A stretch of DNA of 64,000 bases, taken from NCBI RefSeq assembly GCF_002799155.1, contig NZ_NERD01000002.1, forward strand, positions 3,534,001 to 3,598,000, written 5' to 3'. Under the pieces are notes generated by a model. The model saw only the letters and a program-made list of their open reading frames with translations, was not told the DNA's origin and ran no database searches. Numbering within the stretch: the stretch's first letter is position 1; the number at the start of each line of letters is the position of its first letter. Shown here piece by piece: positions 59,666-64,000 of this stretch. This DNA is from Stenotrophomonas maltophilia (GTDB taxonomy: Bacteria; Pseudomonadota; Gammaproteobacteria; Xanthomonadales; Xanthomonadaceae). The position numbers and the translations under genes were made by a program.

Positions 59666-61771
59666 ATGCTCTGGATACTGCTGCTGTCGTTGTTGCTGTT
59701 GTGCTGGTTGTTCCTCGCGTCCGGCAGGTGGGTGTGGTGGAAGGCCGGTGCGTTCTCGCTGCTGCTGCTCATGCTCAGCACGTGGTGGTTGATCGACAAG
59801 CTGTCCGGTGATGGGCTCAATGCCGCCACCCTGTACCACCTGGGCGCCGACATGGAAGGCGCCGGGGTTTCCGATTTCAAGGGCTACATCGCCGGCTTCA
59901 TCGTGCTGGCGCTGGTCTCGCTGCTGCCGCTGTTCGCCACACGGGTGAAGCGCTGGCGCCGGCCCGGCCACGGCGGCGCCTGGTTCGCCGGCTTCGCTGC
60001 AGTATGGGTGGCCACGATCATCATCAGCCCGCTGGCCCGCGACGGCCAACGCCTGTACCAGCAATTGCGCCCCGTCGACTTCGCACGCATCGCCCCCGAG
60101 TACCAGGTGCCCACGCAGCCGCTGCAGCGCCCGCGCAACATCGTCTGGATCTACGGCGAAAGCCTGGAACGCACCTACCTGGATGAAAGCGTGTTCCCGG
60201 GCCTGATGCCCAACCTCAATCGCCTCGCCAACCAGTCGCTGGACGTGCGTGGGCTGGGCTCGGCCGAGGGCAGCGGCTGGACCATCGCCGGCCTGGTGTC
60301 GTCAATGTGCGGCGTGCCGCTGACCACCTCGCAGGGCGACGAGAACAGCATGGATCGCATGGGCAGCTTCCTGCCCAAGGCCGTGTGCCTGGGCGACTAC
60401 CTGAAGCAGCAGGGCTACACCAACCATTACTTGGGTGGCGCCAATGGCCAGTTCGCCGGCAAGGGCCAGTTCCTGGCCAGCCATGGTTTCGATGAAGTGC
60501 ACGACCTGGCGTGGTTCAAGCAGCAGAAGAAAATCGGTCGCATCCACTACTCGGCCTGGGGCGTGCACGACGACGTGCTGCTGGATACCGCCTACCAGCG
60601 CTTCGAACAGCTCTCGCGTGCGGGTTCACCGTTCATGCTCACCACGCTGACCATGGATACCCATCACCCGGCGGGCCACCTGCCGGTGTCGTGCAAGGGC
60701 GAGCGCTACCAGAGCCAGTACGGCAACATCAGCATGCTCAACGCGCTCAAGTGCAGCGACCGGCTGATCTCGCAGCTTGTGCAGCGCATCCAGGCCAGCC
60801 CGTACGGCAAGGACACGCTGATCGTGATCGCCTCTGACCACCTGGCGATGCCCAACGATCTGACCCACATCCTGACCCGGCAGAAGCGCGAGAACCTGCT
60901 GCTGTTCCTGGGCGATGGCATTGCCCCGCAGCAGCTCAGCGCCGACGCCGGCACTACCCTGGATTCGGGTGCGACCCTGCTCAGCCTGCTGGACCCGAAC
61001 CTGAAGACGATGGGCTTTGGCCGTTCGCTGATCGACAGCCAGCGCGCGCCGAGCGCGAGCGCAGCCACCCAGCGCGATGGCGGTCGTGACTATCCGCAAT
61101 ACCTCGCCTTCGCGCGGTCGCTGTGGCTGGGCGAACCGACCCGAGAACTGAAGATCGATGGCGATGACCAGGTGGTGGTCGGCCTGCAGCACGTGCAGCC
61201 GCCGGTACTGCTGGAGTACGACAAGGACTGGGGGTTGAAGTCGGTGTACCTGGAGAACACCTCGCGCCAGTTCGATGATGCCAACCCGGACAACACCCTG
61301 GCCTACGTCGACCGCTGCACCGCGTTCGAGGATGGCTCGGCCGACGGCGACTGGTGCGCCCTGCTGGTCAACCGCGACAACGGCATCAAGCTGTACCGCG
61401 ACAACGACCTGCGCGGTGGCATTGCGGTGGACGCACCGCTGGATGCGTTCCAGGGCCCGCGCCCGAGCGTGCGCCAGGCGCACATGATCACCCAGAAGGG
61501 CCGCCGCACCCGTGCCGGCCAGTACATGCTGCAGCTGGTGGCAAGCACGCGCCCGGATCGTGGTTTCTGGATCGAGGCGGTGTCCTCGCAGCGCAAGGTG
61601 GTGCTGGCCCAGCAGTGGGTGCAGCCCGATGCCAACGGCAAGATCAACGTGTCGTTCGGGCTGGACCACGAAGTGGATGATCTGGAGATCCGCGCGTGGT
61701 TGAACCACGCCGAGAAGCTGGCGGTGGACACGTTCGCACTGGTGCCGTCACGCGGCCGACCGCGGGGGTAG
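59666..61771 (+). CDS. opgB: Phosphoglycerol transferase I (OpgB/MdoB-like)
   Basis: The 701-residue protein has four or five N-terminal membrane segments (GDGLNAATLYHLGADMEGAGVS resembles E. coli OpgB) and a periplasmic sulfatase-fold domain with IVWIYGESLERTYLDE, TIAGLVSSMCGVPL, TLTMDTHHPAGHLPVSC and VIASDHLAMPND. OpgB transfers phosphoglycerol from phosphatidylglycerol to osmoregulated periplasmic glucans. I chose ATG 59666; the longer frame has no family resemblance. It converges with the MscS gene. Confidence 0.9.
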   Translation: MLWILLLSLLLLCWLFLASGRWVWWKAGAFSLLLLMLSTWWLIDKLSGDGLNAATLYHLGADMEGAGVSDFKGYIAGFIVLALVSLLPLFATRVKRWRRPGHGGAWFAGFAAVWVATIIISPLARDGQRLYQQLRPVDFARIAPEYQVPTQPLQRPRNIVWIYGESLERTYLDESVFPGLMPNLNRLANQSLDVRGLGSAEGSGWTIAGLVSSMCGVPLTTSQGDENSMDRMGSFLPKAVCLGDYLKQQGYTNHYLGGANGQFAGKGQFLASHGFDEVHDLAWFKQQKKIGRIHYSAWGVHDDVLLDTAYQRFEQLSRAGSPFMLTTLTMDTHHPAGHLPVSCKGERYQSQYGNISMLNALKCSDRLISQLVQRIQASPYGKDTLIVIASDHLAMPNDLTHILTRQKRENLLLFLGDGIAPQQLSADAGTTLDSGATLLSLLDPNLKTMGFGRSLIDSQRAPSASAATQRDGGRDYPQYLAFARSLWLGEPTRELKIDGDDQVVVGLQHVQPPVLLEYDKDWGLKSVYLENTSRQFDDANPDNTLAYVDRCTAFEDGSADGDWCALLVNRDNGIKLYRDNDLRGGIAVDAPLDAFQGPRPSVRQAHMITQKGRRTRAGQYMLQLVASTRPDRGFWIEAVSSQRKVVLAQQWVQPDANGKINVSFGLDHEVDDLEIRAWLNHAEKLAVDTFALVPSRGRPRG

Positions 61772-61778
61772 GGTTCTT

Positions 61779-61956
61779 TGCAGGGCTGCGCCCTGCACCC
61801 GCCGAAGCAACGGCCGAAGCAACAGCAACGGCAACAGCGGGCATTCCGTGGGATGGCGGGGTGGGTCCGGTTGCGGGAGACGCCGTAAACCCATCCATGG
61901 GGGCTTGGCCGCGGCATCCATGCCGCGGACACTCCCGCAACCGGACCCACCCCGCC
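61779..61956. repeat. 3'-end module copy B (after opgB)
   Basis: Starting 8 nt after the opgB stop, the order is a hairpin TGCAGGGC-TGC-GCCCTGCA (61779-61797), a GCAACGGCC...GCAACAGCAACGGCAACAG tract, and the structured part. Its outer stem is a perfect 25-bp helix (61855-61879 with 61932-61956), its inner hairpin CCGCGGCA-TCCA-TGCCGCGG (61909-61928) and its core the reverse complement of AGCCCCCATGGATGGG then TTTACGGCGT (61880-61906). Confidence 0.9.
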
Positions 61957-61992
61957 TTCGACAGTTTTCCACGATCTGTCGGAAATACTATT

Positions 61993-62033
61993 GGGGTCAG
62001 ATCCGTTTTCCGGAGGAAAACGGATCTGACCCC
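61993..62033. repeat. Perfect 19-bp GGGGTCAGATCC palindrome
   Basis: GGGGTCAGATCCGTTTTCC pairs exactly with its complement across a GGA loop. It sits at the centre between modules B and C and belongs to the same family as 21756-21785. Confidence 0.85.
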
Positions 62034-62061
62034 AGATTGATTTCGCTATCTGACAAACGTG

Positions 62062-62077
62062 TCGACCAAGGTCGGCA
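62062..62077. repeat. GTCGACCAAGGTCGGC palindrome
   Basis: A short GTCGACC/GGTCGGC stem-loop of the subtype that also occurs at 38270 and 45397 lies between the two large modules. Confidence 0.6.
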
Positions 62078-62106
62078 CCTACCGACAGCCGCAGGAATCT
62101 GTCAGA

Positions 62107-62299
62107 GGTGGGGCGGTGTGGGTTGGCAGGACCGTTGGCGCCATGGATGGCGCCATCGAGCCCCCATGGACGGGTTTACGGCGTGTCCTGACAACCCACA
62201 CTGCCCCGCCAAACCACGGAATGCCCGCTGCTGCCTTTGCCGTTGCTTTTGCTTTTGCTGTTGCTCCGGCTCGTAGCGGGTGCAGGGCGCAGCCCTGCA
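62107..62299. repeat. 3'-end module copy C (after the MscS gene)
   Basis: Mirror image of copy B. The outer stem is 62107-62125 with 62192-62210 (19 bp with two wobble pairs), the inner hairpin TGGCGCCA-TGGA-TGGCGCCA (62136-62155) and the core AGCCCCCATGGACGGG then TTTACGGCGTGTCC. A TTGCTTTTGCTTTTGCTGTTGC tract follows, then the hairpin TGCAGGGC-GCA-GCCCTGCA (62281-62299), 9 nt from the MscS stop codon. Confidence 0.9.
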
Positions 62300-62308
62300 G
62301 AGAAACCC

Positions 62309-64000
62309 CTACTCCTGCGGATCGCGGGTGATGTGGATGTCGGTCGGGGTCGACAGCGGGATGTTCCGCTCCGCCAGGATCTTCAACAGGCTGAAGTACA
62401 GATCGCTGCGGGTTCCGTACACCTGCCGCGGGCTGGCCACGTACGCGAAACTGTTGATGGTGATCTGCCCGCCGGCAATGCTGTCGATGTAGACCGTTGG
62501 CGCCGGCTGCTGCAGCACGTTGGTGTGCGCGGTGTACGCATCCAGCAGCGCCTGGCGCAGGTTGCCGACATCGGTGCTGGGCGGTACCGCGAACTGGATC
62601 TGGATGCGGCCCTGGTTGTTGCCCATCGTCATGTTGCGGATGGTCTTGGTGATCAGCTCGGAGTTGGGCACGATCAGGGTCGACTTGTCGCCGACCTGGA
62701 TCTCGGTCGAACGCACGTTGATGCGGCGGATGTCGCCTTCCTGGTCACCCAGCTTCACCCAGTCGCCGATCTTCACCGGACGCTCGGCCAGCAGGATCAG
62801 GCCCGATACGAAGTTCTGGATGATCGCCTGCAGGCCGAAACCGATACCCACTGACAACGCGCTGACCAGCAGCGCAAGGTTCTTCAGGTTCAGGCCCATC
62901 GCGGTCAGCGCCCACAGCCCCACCAGGATGATGCCGACGTAGCCGGCAATCGTGCTGATCGAGTTGCGGGCGCCGAGATCCAGCTCGGTCTTGGGCAGAT
63001 AGGTGTCGGTCAGCCAGCGCTGCAACAGCTGGGTCAGCCCCATGCCCACCAGCAGCACCAGCACGCCGGTGACGATACGGCCGGGTTGTAGCGTCAGGTC
63101 CTTGTTGATCTCGATGCCGTTGGCCAGCGAGGCGACGCGTTCGACGATCGTGCCGACGTTGCCGAACGGTGCGGCCAGGGCCAGCAGCGCGACCAGCACC
63201 ACCAGCGTACGCAACATCGCAGACAGCAGAACACCCGCCTGCTCCAGCCTCGACACGCTCAGGCCAGTGCTGAGCAGGATGGTCTGGCCGACCTTGCTGT
63301 CCGCGTTGAGCAGCCACGTGCTGAAGTCATCGACGAACTTGAACAACAGCATCGCGGCCATCACCACAATGCTGCCGCCGATCAGCTGCTGGTTCACGAA
63401 CTTGGCGAAATTCACGTAGCCCAGCAGGGTGGCGATGATCGCAGCCACCACCGCGATGTTGCCCGCCACGCGCGCCAGCACCAGCCAGCTGCTGCGCCGC
63501 ACCGGCGTGCTCGCCGTCAGCCCGTCGGCCTGTGCCTCCAGCTTGGCCTCGGCCTCGGCGGTCTGCCGTCGGTGCAGGCGCGCCAGCGTCACCAGCATCG
63601 CCATGATCAGACCCAGGTAGGTCAGCGCGATCACTCCGTCCAGCGCCACGGTGGTCACATCGCTGGTGCGCGTGGCCTGATCGAGGGCGACCAGCACCGT
63701 ACTCAACCAGGCCAGCGCTGCGGCGCCCCACGCATATTTGCGCAGCTTCAGCGCGGCGGTGTCATCCAGGTTCAACAACCGCCACGACGGGCGATTGGGC
63801 ACCAGCAGGCAGGCGCTGAGCGCGGCGATGAACGCAGCGGCGAAGGTCGCCTGCTGCACGCCGTCGGCCACGTTCTGCAGGCGCGGGGCGATCGCATCGA
63901 CGGCGTTGAGCGAGGCAATGAACACCACCACCGCATAGCCCGGCAGCAGCGTGCCCACCAGCAGCAGCCACATGGCCAGGCCGGAACGGCGCAGGCGACC
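62309..64000 (-). CDS. MscS-family mechanosensitive channel, C-terminal part (5' end outside window)
   Basis: The frame stays open to the right edge, so the start is outside the window and about 563 residues are visible. Many N-terminal membrane helices precede the MscS pore and beta domains near the C terminus: ALVSALSVGIGFGLQAIIQNFVSGLILLAERPVKIGDWV, EGDIRRINVRSTEIQ and VPNSELITKTIRNMT. That is a large MscS-like channel with an extended membrane region. It would release solutes under hypoosmotic stress. Its neighbour opgB also relates to osmotic adaptation. Confidence 0.88.
   Translation of the reverse strand, partial: GRLRRSGLAMWLLLVGTLLPGYAVVVFIASLNAVDAIAPRLQNVADGVQQATFAAAFIAALSACLLVPNRPSWRLLNLDDTAALKLRKYAWGAAALAWLSTVLVALDQATRTSDVTTVALDGVIALTYLGLIMAMLVTLARLHRRQTAEAEAKLEAQADGLTASTPVRRSSWLVLARVAGNIAVVAAIIATLLGYVNFAKFVNQQLIGGSIVVMAAMLLFKFVDDFSTWLLNADSKVGQTILLSTGLSVSRLEQAGVLLSAMLRTLVVLVALLALAAPFGNVGTIVERVASLANGIEINKDLTLQPGRIVTGVLVLLVGMGLTQLLQRWLTDTYLPKTELDLGARNSISTIAGYVGIILVGLWALTAMGLNLKNLALLVSALSVGIGFGLQAIIQNFVSGLILLAERPVKIGDWVKLGDQEGDIRRINVRSTEIQVGDKSTLIVPNSELITKTIRNMTMGNNQGRIQIQFAVPPSTDVGNLRQALLDAYTAHTNVLQQPAPTVYIDSIAGGQITINSFAYVASPRQVYGTRSDLYFSLLKILAERNIPLSTPTDIHITRDPQE

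Overview
The window is about 64 kb of GC-rich chromosome from a gammaproteobacterium of the Xanthomonadaceae, most likely a Stenotrophomonas of the S. maltophilia group. Three things point there: a Clp-type CRP/FNR regulator with the Xanthomonas-like sequence, the many GTAG-tagged palindromes resembling the SMAG/REP-like repeats described from S. maltophilia, and the content of the housekeeping clusters. I see no plasmid, prophage, integron, insertion sequence or CRISPR array. Apart from the repeats this looks like core genome. Both edge genes are cut: an FUSC/YccS-type membrane protein on the left and an MscS-family channel on the right.

Layout. 0-10.7 kb: membrane and cell-envelope genes (FUSC protein, SDR, MFS-acyltransferase fusion, two CD225 proteins, DUF2752, AmpE), then nudC, erpA, a bactofilin operon and a DUF4126 protein. 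10.7-14.8 kb: a signalling pair, a REC protein with degenerate GGDEF and EAL domains followed by a hybrid histidine kinase. 14.8-17.8 kb: iron storage (bfr, bfd), rppH, tRNA-Met, tRNA-Gln and rplM-rpsI. 18-20.9 kb: coq7, sugE, speD and clp. 21.8-27.3 kb: the trp genes on the minus strand (trpE, a SIMPL-domain gene, trpG, trpD, trpC, a HAD phosphatase). 27.5-32 kb: yegS, a candidate small RNA, a GNAT, rpe, a J-domain protein, purC and an Mpo1-like gene. 32.3-38.3 kb: a complete Mrp/Mnh/Pha-type cation/proton antiporter operon with fused A and B subunits. 40.9-44 kb: tyrosine catabolism (hmgA, hppD) divergent from a MarR regulator. 46-48.7 kb: a POT peptide transporter and kynA. 49-52.9 kb: a 2-oxo acid dehydrogenase operon (E1 alpha, E1 beta, an SH3-like protein, E2). 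53-64 kb: a VOC protein, a WYL regulator, a diguanylate cyclase, DUF808, an ABC1/UbiB kinase, opgB and the MscS channel.

The most interesting signals are non-coding. (1) Three copies of a module of about 180-230 nt start immediately after the stop codons of three genes. Each has a GCAGGGC hairpin, a GCAACAG-rich tract and a larger structure with a conserved core and stems that differ in sequence but still pair. (2) sugE has a terminator directly in front of its ribosome binding site, preceded by stacked hairpins, one with an ACGA loop. (3) A candidate small RNA at 28560-28664 carries six GGA motifs and ends in a strong terminator, as expected of an RNA that sequesters CsrA/RsmA. (4) A pair of GTAG palindromes sits in frame inside the hybrid histidine kinase gene. 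Protein-level oddities include the SH3-like protein in the dehydrogenase operon and an E2 lacking the canonical HxxxDG motif.

All functional calls come from reading motifs and recalled family knowledge. No database search was run.
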